Shown here: one piece after another, positions 1 through 9,400 of the stretch
Layout of the letters: every line of letters begins with the position of its first letter
Position numbering within the stretch: the first letter of the stretch is position 1
Assembly: GCA_001724265.1 (NCBI GenBank)
Contig: MEDY01000206.1
Coordinates: 1-51,661, forward strand
DNA from: Rhizaria sp. SCN 62-66
Taxonomy: Eukaryota; Rhizaria, unplaced
Direction: 5' to 3'
DNA length: 51,661 bases
Translations under genes and position numbers: made by a program
The notes under the pieces: model-generated
What the model was told of the DNA's origin: nothing
Databases searched by the model: none
Seen by the model: the letters and a program-made list of their open reading frames with translations, nothing else

Positions 1-99
1 GGGAAATAGCATGGTCGACTCTTGTGCAGTGTTGCGGAGAAACCGAAGTACGTAAGGCTTTAGCGTCTCTGCCACTTCATCAGCTGTAACTTCTGGAGT
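1..99. repeat. Terminal inverted repeat, left arm
   Basis: Bases 1-99 are the exact reverse complement of 51563-51661; the first mismatch is at 100 (a here; the complement of 51562 would give g). Similarity continues to about 127 with scattered changes, then the flipped 53-bp segment follows. The repeat lies inside the coding frame of the CRN/RHS-like copies. Seen directly. An exact match ending at 99 bp could reflect a de Bruijn graph overlap at a collapsed repeat rather than a biological terminus. Confidence 0.95.
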
Positions 100-127
100 A
101 CATTTAAACGTCACTTCAGGCGTCTTT

Positions 128-180
128 ATACTTCCTAACCCTGGGGACGAGACATACCGCCCACGACTGTTGCTGAGTAT
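128..180. repeat. Flipped 53-bp segment in the left CRN/RHS-like copy
   Basis: The segment is bounded by ATACT (128-132) and AGTAT (176-180), which are inverted repeats of each other. Bases 134-181 are identical to 51488-51535 on the same strand, although the genes around them are in opposite orientation. Relative to its gene the segment is therefore inverted in one of the two copies. The minus-strand reading frame stays open through it. Confidence 0.9.
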
Positions 181-710
181 TGAGGAAATGCAGTGCGCGA
201 TTCGGCCGTTCGGGACGACCTTAGCCAAAGGGTACACATCATACGACTTAGTGCTGTCCCAGCTGAATAGCACCGCTTCAAATAGCTCACGCCTCGCACT
301 GACACCGAGGGCTTCAAGGATCTCTGCGATTACAGGCTGGCAAGCTGCACGCTCAGCCGCAGTTTTGCGCTTCAACAACTCCGCAAACACTTTAAGGACC
401 ATCGGCGAGGTTAGACGGTATTCCCGCCGCGACCAGACTGCCTCGACCGCGGAATTTTTAGAGCTGATCGAGCAAAACGTGACAAGGCGGTTTGTGTCCA
501 AATGGATAGGTGCGCCATTGACAGTCATTTGTGTGGTCGGATCGTTCTGTAATACAACAGAAAGATCGATTATTATTAATAGTTGTGCAGTTGCAATGTA
601 GGCTGATATCACTGTGTTACTTACATTTGCCGGCAATGTCAATGGAAGCCTCACCTGCGACAGTTATAAGGATCAACGAAACAAATGTTAGAGCTTGATG
701 ATCACGAGTT

Positions 711-776
711 CAATCAAACCACCGGATCTCCTCCGTGACACGGAGGAATACTAGCCACTAAGAATACGATCAGAGA
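711..776 (-). pseudogene. tRNA-Asp pseudogene
   Basis: Bases 727-760 match 33 of 34 positions of the intact tRNA-Asp at 1581-1614, covering the anticodon arm (GTC) and part of the D arm. The 5' acceptor strand TCTCTGA is also present at 770-776. A few extra bases disrupt the D arm, and the T arm and 3' acceptor strand are unrecognisable. It is therefore a decayed or partly duplicated copy. Confidence 0.75.
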
Positions 777-1554
777 TTAGTGGAAAATAGTCATTATGAA
801 GATCTCTAAAACTCACATGATGTTTTTAAGCATATCCTTGCTTCTTGATTACATGTGTCTTAGTTAACGCAGTTTTAATACCCTAGAGTATACTTCTCAA
901 GATTTGTAAGGAAAAAGCTTGTTGTGAATTGGTTATGATACTGAAAAAGTAACTGAAAACGTAAGGTGGAGATTGAGGCTACGAGTTATCGCCAATTTCT
1001 TTCGAATACATTGCGATGATACATCACGGAACTGTTTAAAAGTATTGCGTACTTAAATTGCTTCATATGTACTAGTAACCATGATGTAGTTTAGCTCTGA
1101 TTGTAGAGTAGTAATCTATCCGTTTCATATCTGCACCAATACGTCGAGTAACTGACCCATCTGCTCCACTTCAAGTCTTTCAAGATGATCGAAAAGAGCC
1201 AAGAGAACTAGGTCAACTCTACTTGATGTAAGATATGATTTCGATGTTCTCATCTCGCAGTTGCTGTGCTCAAGTCATGCAGCATTCAATGGCAAACAGC
1301 AAAAGCATCCCTGTAGCAAAGGCAGCGACAAGTTGATGCCGCGCTGTGTACATGCCGAGACACAGTCGTGGCACGCTTACACACAGGCCTCAGACACCAC
1401 AAAGCAACTAAGGCTAGTGCCGTCGAACAAAAATATATGAAAGCTGTCCTGACTGGAGTCAGAGGCGAGACACAGGAGCAAAAAGAATGAAACACAGCGA
1501 CTGCGCGCGCGTAATAGGGTGCGGGGATCGTGCGCGAAAAGCGCAAAAAGAAAG
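777..1554. other. Intergenic, AT-rich
   Basis: I see no supportable gene here. Short frames near 1290-1550 overlap the GC-richer flank downstream of the tRNA-Asp gene and show no domain. Confidence 0.6.
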
Positions 1555-1626
1555 CTCTCTGACCGGGAATTGAACCCGGGTCTCCTCCGTGACAGGGAGG
1601 AATACTAGCCACTATACTATCAGAGA
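1555..1626 (-). tRNA. tRNA-Asp (GTC)
   Basis: A 72-nt cloverleaf on the minus strand. The acceptor stem TCTCTGA pairs with TCAGAGA, with discriminator G. The anticodon arm is CCTCC-CTGTCAC-GGAGG, giving anticodon GTC. The T arm is a CCGGG/CCCGG stem with a TTCAATT loop. Five T residues (TTTTT) a few bases past the 3' end (AAAAA at 1545-1549 on the plus strand) form a Pol III terminator. The gene has no intron and CCA is not encoded, as is usual in eukaryotes. Confidence 0.95.
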
Positions 1627-2280
1627 TTGGTGAATAAGCAGACGAAATTTTGGTTATAATTATGTATAAAATAATAAACTAGAGTTTTCAAGATCAACTG
1701 TATGTATATTTTATTATCTTTAACACTTCTGATTATTTTTTTGACACAGTGATTACCTTTGATATATCTTGTATGTATAACGAAAATAGAACTTATGATG
1801 TCGAAAGAGAGCAAAAAAGCTGATGCCGCAACCCTTCTCTTGTTATTGCAGGTACTAGAAATACACGAGCGCGCCGACGCGCAGCAGACACGATGGCGCA
1901 CACGGTGTCGGAAACGCATCCGTGACAGCCGGCAACGGCCGTGTACACCGTGGCTTCGCCAGCAATGCGTGATGTGTGTACGCTACCTTGACGCTCAGTG
2001 TTAATAATGTCTCGTCGGCGCCCTGCGGAAACTGACCATGGTCGGAGGGGTCAACTTGGCAAGTTTTCAAGCGTGTTGGAAGGAACCAATACGAGGGAGA
2101 GAGCAATGAGGCCTCAGTCGCGGACTGAACAAGAGCAGTTTGGAAGCAGAGGGCAGCTGGTTTGAGCGACCTGGTGGAGCAAAAAAAGAAATCGGTAAGT
2201 TGCGGACCGCGGAATATATGCCGGAAAGCAGGGAAAACTGATTGCGCGGGGGCGCATGTAGGAGCGGTGCATAAAAAAAA
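1627..2280. other. Spacer between tRNA genes
   Basis: It contains several short frames on both strands, none with a recognisable domain, splice pattern or codon bias. No gene is called. Confidence 0.55.
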
Positions 2281-2353
2281 TTCCCACTACGGGACTTGAA
2301 CCCGTGTCTCAGCAGTGAGAGTGCCGTATACTAACCACCTATACTAAATGGGA
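2281..2353 (-). tRNA. tRNA-Glu (CTC)
   Basis: A 73-nt cloverleaf on the minus strand. The acceptor stem TCCCATT pairs with AGTGGGA (one G-T), with discriminator A. The anticodon arm is CGGCA-CTCTCAC-TGCTG (one G-T pair), anticodon CTC, reading GAG. The T arm is ACGGG-TTCAAGT-CCCGT. A run of eight T residues directly follows the 3' end (AAAAAAAA at 2273-2280 on the plus strand), a strong Pol III terminator. GAG is the preferred Glu codon in the GC-rich exons of this window. Confidence 0.93.
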
Positions 2354-3309
2354 TGTTAGAAAGTTGACAGAAACTTAAATAAATAACATACAGGGCGCTT
2401 TTACTAAGTTTTCGGAAGCTTGATCAAATCGTGCCCTTTTGCAAAAACTTATTACAACAACACCATCATGCATTGATGAAAGATGAGAGCGCTGTTTTTC
2501 ATGAAAAAAAACAGCGACATTAGAAAGAAAACGTAAAATACCATACTAAAATTATGTCAATCTATGAGCATTATTGTCATCTTCAGTCTTCGTGAAAGTT
2601 AATCCGCAACACATGCTCATGGTCGATATTCTATGATCTCGGGATTACGACGTGTATAAGCTGCTTTGGTTTAAATATCTTCATGCATTCTTTTCACAAA
2701 ACTATTTTTATGATAGACTTAGCATTTTTTTCGTTTTTCATCGTAAACTCTCGAGTTTAACACATCTTTGTTAAAAGTGGTGGTTCGATTCTGCAAGAGC
2801 TGTTAAGTCTGCCGGATTGATATCGACGTGATTTTCACTTTTCATATCGCACAAAAACAGCACACATATGAAGAGAAACAGTTGCTCTGTCTCTTCACAT
2901 TCATATGTCATAATTTATTCGCATTAACCTTTCGTCCTAAGCTGCAAAAAGTCACTGTTACTTCAGTTCTTGGTGCACAAACTTACAGTCTACTAATATA
3001 GGTAATCATATAGAACTTCAAGGAAGCAAAAAACAACTATTGACATTGACATCAATCTTTAAAATCTAAGTAAGCACGGTTATCATTGTCTAAATACTTC
3101 TGAGATAGAGTCAAGTTGTTTTGGTGGTAACAAATTGTAGTCACTCTCAGCCCACAAAGACTCTCGTTTTCACATTGGCGTTTCGTCCAGCCATTGTAGC
3201 AAATTACTTTTTACGCAACACTGACCGTCAATACACTCACAAAGACACGCTCACAGTGACTCGCAGTCACTCGCTTTCGTGTTAGCAACTCAAGTGTTGG
3301 CAGCTCAAC
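2354..3309. other. AT-rich intergenic region
   Basis: No gene is visible. It holds a perfect 10-bp hairpin (2490-2499 with 2507-2516, 7-nt loop). A 17-bp direct repeat (3286-3302 and 3306-3322) overlaps the stop codon of the gene ending at 3310. Confidence 0.6.
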
Positions 3310-4337
3310 TCAAGTGTTGGCATTGTTCGTCCTGCGCTGGTGCAGCGTCGCCATCTCAACGCTGCTGTTGCCGGCGCCACCGCCGCCACTGCCCAGGGCA
3401 CCGTTGGTGCTGCCACTGAAGCCGTTGTCGGCATAGCCCGACCTCTGGCCCCGTGACTGTTGCTGCTGCCCTTGCTGCTGCTGGCCCTGTTGCTGCCCCT
3501 GTTGCTGTCCTCCGCTCTTGCCCTTGCTGCTCTTGCTGCCGCCGACGTTGTTCTGGCTACTGTTGAGGTTCAGCGCGGCGTCGTCGTCATCCTCCTCGTT
3601 GTCCTCGCCTTCATCGTAGAGCTGGGCGTAGTAGGCGCTGCCGCGGCTGACGCACGCGCGACACCAGTACTGGCCGCACAGACGCGCGCAGCACAGCACC
3701 ATGGCCACGAGCAGCAGCGCAAAGAGGTAGAGCGCGAACACAACGGCCAGCGCGCGCGTGGCCGCGAAGAGCGTGCTGCCCGTGCACGCGGTCGCGAGCG
3801 CGTCGTCGAAGAAGTTAAGGTAGATGCCCGCGGCCACGACGGCCGCGGCGAGCACCGAAAAGGCCAGGATGAGCGAGATGGGCTGCGAGAGCGACGTAAA
3901 TATGGGTCCGAAAAGAATAAACGCGTACATCAACACATACAAGTGCGCTGGAAGGTGACACAGAGTTAATGGAAGTGTGTCCAATCAGTTGGGAGATTTG
4001 ATAGAAGGAATGTGGAAGTGAGCGATGAGTTGCCTTTCGAAGACCATAGAGCAGAGTAAGTCGAGTGTAATCAAGTGCAGGCATGCTAGTTGAATGAGCA
4101 TCAAACATAACCCACATAAAGTTCAAACCCAGAGCTACTTAATGCGGATATAGACGTACATAGACCTATTGAGGTGAAGAGGAAGGCAGTTACGCGCGTT
4201 GGGCAAGGGTTTGTGACAACGAAGTAGACGACGCTAGAAGCGAGGGCGACGACGAAGAAAAAGATTGATGGAAACAAGTTTCCAACAAACACCCAGGTTC
4301 CCAGCTCTGAGGTCAAAAGACCTTCATTGAAGCCCAT
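3310..4337 (-). CDS. Four-helix integral membrane protein with low-complexity cytoplasmic tail
   Basis: Not recognised. Two exons, 4160-4337 and 3310-3947 (271 residues), joined through a GTACGT donor and TTCCAG acceptor; stop TGA. Four hydrophobic helices are visible: about residues 15-38, 47-73 (spanning the splice), 82-101 and 118-143. The fourth is followed by a Cys-rich juxtamembrane stretch (CCARLCGQYWCRAC) and a roughly 115-residue tail rich in Asp/Glu, Gln (GQQQ repeats), Asn, Gly and Ser. The topology resembles small tetraspan families such as MARVEL or claudin-like proteins, but no signature motif is present. The juxtamembrane cysteines could be palmitoylated (inference). The donor was chosen because GTACGT is the common donor in this window; a G|GTTATG donor would also preserve the frame. 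Confidence 0.7.
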
Positions 4338-4676
4338 GTCGCGCTTGTTTTAGACATCCAGCAAGAGGCCCTTGCAGCTCATCTCTCACTCACTGCTTGA
4401 CTTAAACTTCACTCGCTCAATCGAACCTCTCACGACTAAAAATCTCCGTCAGCAGGATTAAAATTACAATGCAACAATATAAAACAAATTAAATCCTTTA
4501 ATTCCGTAATAATATTTACTATAGTATCTGTATTGGCCCTCTGTACGCTTAAACAAGAACAAATGAGAGAGTCTCCTCGTCCCCGTTAAAGCTGACTTGA
4601 CACTATAATTCTCGTTCATTACTTTCACTCACGTGCTTACATATTGACCTCGCATCATCTCAACGTACCTCTTCAC
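4338..4676. other. Intergenic, AT-rich
   Basis: It separates the four-helix protein start (4337) from the Acinus-like stop (4677). Nothing recognisable. Confidence 0.6.
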
Positions 4677-5999
4677 TCAGCCGCGGCTGTTGTTGTTGCC
4701 GTCGTTGTTCCCGTCCTCGCCGGTGTACCCTGGCGCGACGCCCCAGTAGACGGCCGGCTTGGACTCAGTCTGCACAAACCGCGCGCGCGCGATGTCCTCC
4801 GAGTCGCGCGCCTTGGCCATCGTGGCGTCGCCCTCGGCCCGCGCGCGCGCCTGCGCGGCCGCCAGCTCGACCTCGCGCTCGGCGCGCTCGGCGGAGAACT
4901 TGCCCGTCACGATGATGCGCTTGGCCGCGGGCGCGCCCTCAGTGGCCATCTTCATCTGCAGCTGCGCCTTGATGCCCTGCACCTTATCTCCCGCCAGCGC
5001 CTGCTCCAGGTCGCTCACCGGCGCGAACCGCACCGCCAGCGGCGCACGCTGCTGCTGCCCAGCCACCGCGCCCGCTGTTGCGGCGAGAGGGGGGAAATGG
5101 ACGCCGTGGAGGCCGAGCAGCGCAGTCTCGGCCTCGGGGACCGTGGCGAAGTGCGCCAGCGCGAAGATCTGCAGCGGGTGGTGGTACTCGCGGTACAGGC
5201 GCCCAAAGCCGCGCAGCAGGCGCGAGAGCGCGTCGCGGTCGTACGGCTTGACCAGGTTGTCGATGCGGATCACCACAGAGGGGAAGCGCAGGTCCGCCGC
5301 GGGGTGCGCGCTCGCAGACTCATGAGTAGACTCACTGGACTCCACAGTAGTATGCTCCTCCATGGCCTCCGCGTCTGCGCCCTGGTCCTCAGCCTGCGCC
5401 TGCGCCTGCGCCTGCTCCTGCGCGGCGCTCTCAGCGGGAGCGGCAGGGGCGGCAGCAGAAGCGGCGGGGGCGGCGGCGGGGAGCTGGACGTCAGCGTTGT
5501 TCTTAGCGTTGTTGTTGATGTTGATGATAGGGGAGTCAGCGGGCTTGGACTTCTTGGGCGTGGGCTCAATGGCAGCCTCCGTCTCAGCAACGGCAGGGGC
5601 CGCGGCAGGCGCCTCAACAACAGGGGCAGCAACAGGGGCAGCAACAGGGGCAGCGACAGGCTCGGCCTCAGCAGCAGCAGTTGCAGGTGCAGTCTCAGCC
5701 TTGACAGGCGCAGTCTCAGCCTTGGCAGGCGCAGTCTCAGCCTTCGAATCGGTCGCAACGGGGGCAGACTCGGTCTTGACAGCCACGGTGGCATCCTCAT
5801 CAGCAGCAGTGGCAGCGGCCTCCTCAGCGGCAGCAGGAGCGGCCTCAGCAGCAGCGTCAGCGTTCGCGTCGGTGCCATTGGCGGCGTCGTGCTCCTCGAG
5901 ACGGGCGATGAGCTCGGCCTTCTTGCCTGCAGTGGGCAGGTCGCGCTTCTTGAGCTCGGCTTGCAGCGCCTTGACAGTCAAAGATTCCCAGTTGGACAT
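4677..5999 (-). CDS. Acinus-like SAP/RRM protein (ASAP complex scaffold)
   Basis: Single exon, 440 residues. Residues 4-38 form a SAP DNA/RNA-binding domain (WESLTVKALQAELKKRDLP, then KKAELIARL). Residues 45-220 are Ala/Glu/Pro/Lys-rich low complexity. About 236-310 form an RRM (VVIRIDNLV, then IFALAHFATVPEAETAL). About 405-421 resemble the RNPS1-SAP18-binding motif of Acinus (FVQTESKPAVYW). SAP, then RRM, then this motif is the Acinus order. Acinus scaffolds the ASAP complex, which associates with the exon junction complex and splicing in the nucleus. The start was placed at 5999 because the SAP domain begins at once; an in-frame ATG at 6104 would add an implausible hydrophobic leader. Stop TGA. 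Confidence 0.85.
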   Translation of the reverse strand: MSNWESLTVKALQAELKKRDLPTAGKKAELIARLEEHDAANGTDANADAAAEAAPAAAEEAAATAADEDATVAVKTESAPVATDSKAETAPAKAETAPVKAETAPATAAAEAEPVAAPVAAPVAAPVVEAPAAAPAVAETEAAIEPTPKKSKPADSPIININNNAKNNADVQLPAAAPAASAAAPAAPAESAAQEQAQAQAQAEDQGADAEAMEEHTTVESSESTHESASAHPAADLRFPSVVIRIDNLVKPYDRDALSRLLRGFGRLYREYHHPLQIFALAHFATVPEAETALLGLHGVHFPPLAATAGAVAGQQQRAPLAVRFAPVSDLEQALAGDKVQGIKAQLQMKMATEGAPAAKRIIVTGKFSAERAEREVELAAAQARARAEGDATMAKARDSEDIARARFVQTESKPAVYWGVAPGYTGEDGNNDGNNNSRG

Positions 6000-6478
6000 C
6001 TCTCTGTGCTCTCTAGCGTGAACAAGTTGAGTGGGATAAACAGGCGGGAGTGAGGCGACCGGGGTGCAGAAAATGGTGATAGACAAGCAATAAAGACTCC
6101 ACACAGGATTTAATTTTCAAACGATATATTTAAGTATGCATTATTTTCATTTACACCAGTATATTTTGAAAATAGCGACATGTTTATCGACTATTCTATC
6201 CGCAAGTTAGACCCAACCGTTGGCCACCACAATCCAGGACAGCCAATCTCACCACAGAACAGCTCTTGTAAGCTTGCTCTTGCGACAGTGCAGTGTAACA
6301 GAGAAATAACAACGCAAAACTTGACGTGCAGGTATATTTAAACAATTTCTGTATTCTATATATCTCACGCACTGGATTGAGCGCGTTTAAGCTTCTATAT
6401 AACCGTAGTAGTGTAGCTCGACGCATGCTGGGAGTGTGAGGCTGCGACAGCTCGTTGCCGCCGCCGCTCTCACTGCAA
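6000..6478. other. Spacer between importin alpha stop and Acinus start
   Basis: Presumed promoter and 5' UTR of the Acinus-like gene plus 3' UTR of the importin alpha gene. An open frame (6196-6651) reaches into it but lacks bias or a domain. Confidence 0.6.
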
Positions 6479-9400
6479 TCACTGTGAGCCCCACTGAGCG
6501 CGAGGCTGCAGCAAATCCTCCATATCTTCGTTACCTTGACCGCCAGCGCTGTTGCTTGCGATGCCGTTGGCGCCTCCCCACCATTGTTGCTGCTGCTCTT
6601 GCTGCTGCTGCTGCTGTTGTTGTTGTTGCTGCTGTGACAGCAGGAAGGCATTCCACGTCGGGTCCCCGCTCAGCTCATCGCTCGTCACGGCCTCAACAGC
6701 ATTGTTGTTCACGCCTAGGCTCGATCCGCTGTTGGCGCCATCGCCATTCGTGTCGTTACCATACACCTCACTGTTGTTGTGGTTGAGAGTGTCGTCGTCG
6801 AAGCTGGCGCGGAAAAAGAGCAGAATGTCTTCAGCCATGTCGCTGACGTCGCGCGCCGTGCTGCCGGCGGCGCGAACCTGCGCAATCGCAAGGGAAATAT
6901 CACAATAAAAGCAACAGATTAGAGTGAAGGTGAGCGTTGATGATCGAGAGACTTCAAGTGACACATTATGTTACAATTCAAGTTAAGATTGCGCAATGAG
7001 TTGTGTTTCTGCGTACCAACGTGTCTTCAAGCCCCTGATCCTCCAAACAGTCCCTGAACAACTGACCGTGAGCAGCCCGACTCTCGCTCTGACTCCGAAT
7101 CTGACTGCGACCGTGGGGGTGACCGTGGGCGTGACCGTGGGCGTGGGTAATGACGAGGTCGCAGAGGCGCAGCCCGACGAGCGCGGCGTCGGCGTCGACC
7201 GAGAGCGCGAGCGCCAGAACGCCCGCGCACACGCGCCGCAGCGCGGGCACGTGGACGACCTGCATTGAACCACTAGGGGAAGCGCTGTTGTTGCAGTTGT
7301 TGCTATCGTTGTTGCTGTAGATGAGAGTTGTTGTTGCTGCTGTCGCACTCGAATCAGCGTTAGCGTCGGCGCTGTTGCTGGGAATGATCGCGAGTCGCTG
7401 CTGCCGGCTCGCCGTCAGTGCGCTCAGAGCCAGCATCAGCGACGCCAGCGGCTTAGCGGCGATACTGACCCCGACCGACGCCGACGCGCCCGCGTAAGCG
7501 CCGGCGATCGCCGTCGCCGCACGCACGTCGACATCAACGAACATGCCACCTTGAGAGGCGCGCGCGACCGCGGCCGCAACAGCGCCAACAGAGAGACTGT
7601 AGCTGTCGCTGCAGCCCTGACAACTGCCGTTCTTCGTGTCACTGGTCGGCTGTGCGAGCAGCAGCAGCGGGCTCGCGGAAGCGGCGTTGGCGGCGGAGGT
7701 GCGGGCGACCGCGATGGGGGTGAGGAAGGACAAGTAAAGCCGCCGCAGCGCGCGTAGCGACCGTGAACAGGGCTCGTGCACGGGACACGGCCTGCGCAGT
7801 GTGTAGAAAGCGGGAAATACATATGAGATAGATAAGAAAAACATAAAGTGAGCAAAAGCATTGAAGACGGAAGCAGTGATAAAACAAAAAAAGCGAACAA
7901 AAAAGGCGATTGCTTCCAGTTCGTACCTGTACGCGACGGAGACGACGTTGTGGAAGAGGACCGCGGCCTCCCTGCGCAGCGCCAGAGGTACCAGCACCAG
8001 CCTCGTTCCCATCGCCCCCGCGCCGGCCCCCGCCGCACTGGCGCCGGCGGCCGAGAGGGCTGCGGTCGCTGCGGAGGGGAAGAGGGGACGGCGCTTGCTT
8101 ACGCGGCCGCCGCCAGGCCGGCTCGAGTGACTGTGGGCCGCGGAGACACTTACACTATCTAAGGGGGCGCTCGCACTGCCGCCGGCCATGCTTACACCAG
8201 CGCTCGAGACGGCGGTAGCCCGGGATATAGCGGCGGAGATAGCGGCAAAAATGGCTGCGTTCATGGCCGCAACAGCCGCAGCGGAAACAGAGTCATTATT
8301 GTTGTTGTTCCAACTTCCACTCCAACTGCGTACGTCGCTGTCGCTGTTGCAGCCGCCGCCGGTGGCCCTCGCGACAAACACCGCCGCAGTCATAGCGGCG
8401 ACCAGTGACACTGGCACGGACGCAACAGCCGACACCATCACTGAGCAGCTCGCCAGCGACAGTGGCTGTGGTACTGACGGCAATTGCGACTGCGGATCAC
8501 TGGTTGCCGCCGCAACCGCTTGGCCCACAAACCCGGCGGGCGCGACGGTGGCGGCGACAGTGGCCGCGACTACGCCCGCCGCCGCGGCCGCCGCGGGGGC
8601 CAGATCGCCCCCGACGGCCGCTGCCAGCATCGACGCCGCGGTCGCCGCGCCTGCTAAGGGGGCGCTTAGACCGGAACAGGCGGGGGTCGTTAGAGCGGGT
8701 GTAAGGGGGTATGCGGAAGTGGCGAGCGAGTCTGCGAGGGAAGGGAAGAGCCCGGAGGCAGATGCCAGCACCCACAGGGCCTCTTTGCTGAGGCCAGTTG
8801 ACAAGCCGCCACTGCCACTCACACTGATGCTGCTGCTGTTGTTGCTGCTGTTGTTATTGTTATTGCTCAAAACAGAGTTCACGCTCGAGTGCGCGGCTGC
8901 GGTCGGCGCTGTCACGGTCACCGTGGCCGTGGTAACAGTCGCTCCCCGCGCCGCAGCATCTGCGGCGGAGACCGTGAGCATCGGCGTGACCGTGGGCGTG
9001 ACGGGGGCCAGAAGCAGCGGCAGCACTCGATGCAGGGGCAGCGGCAGCGGCAGCGACGACATCAGTAACGACGACGACAACGATGACGACAATGAAGCTG
9101 GCGATTGCCCGTCGACGGGGATACTTACACCGCACTTTCTGACGAGAGTGAGTCCATCCGCGTCTGCGTCCTCGTCCTCGGGCCCCCCGACAGCGCCCAC
9201 CTGGGCCGGCCTGGCGAGAGAGAGGCCCGCGGGCATCGCAGGCGCCAGCAGCGGAGTAACCGTGAGCAAGAGAGCACGCGCAAAGAGGAGGTAAAACAGC
9301 GGCGACTGCGGCAGCGCGGGCGCGGGCGGGGGGCAGAGCATGAACAGCGCCGAGTCGTCGCGAGTACTGTCCACACTGTCGCCGATGGCGCGAGTGAGAG

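Larger units (their letters stand above)
1..551 (-). pseudogene. CRN/RHS-like NTPase family protein, 3' fragment (left copy)
   Basis: On the minus strand an open frame runs from about 551 to the window edge. It is closely similar to the C-terminal part of the gene at 48914-51661: shared stretches include DTNRLVTFCSISS, RLTSPMV, RKTAAER, ACQPVI and SYDVYPL. Homology begins abruptly near 551, so the P-loop and N-terminal regions are missing and no start codon is visible. The frame has no stop up to base 1, where the right copy has an in-frame TAG. The outermost 99 bp match the right end exactly in inverted orientation. A 53-bp segment (128-180) is flipped relative to the right copy. I read it as a truncated family member or the last exon of a gene whose upstream part I cannot trace. 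A GTAAGT and a TTACAG upstream could frame an intron, but the exon beyond is unconvincing. Confidence 0.7.

Noticed and set aside
134-142. Telomere-like CCTAACCCT in the flipped segment
   Set aside because: Only nine bases and also present inside the right-hand coding copy; no tandem array, so not evidence of a telomere.
552-640. Possible intron (GTAAGT to TTACAG) upstream of the left CRN/RHS-like fragment
   Set aside because: The exon it would join to has no similarity to the right copy, and the donor does not fit the GTNCG pattern of this window.
1286-2106. Short open frames around the tRNA genes
   Set aside because: They overlap the tRNA genes or their flanks, show no codon bias and encode no recognisable domain.
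4644-6053. Long plus-strand open frame opposite the Acinus-like gene
   Set aside because: Antisense shadow of GC-rich coding: no domain, Arg/Leu-rich nonsense composition, while the minus strand has SAP and RRM domains.
8188-9294. Long plus-strand open frame opposite importin alpha
   Set aside because: Antisense shadow of Ala/Ser codons; no recognisable domain.
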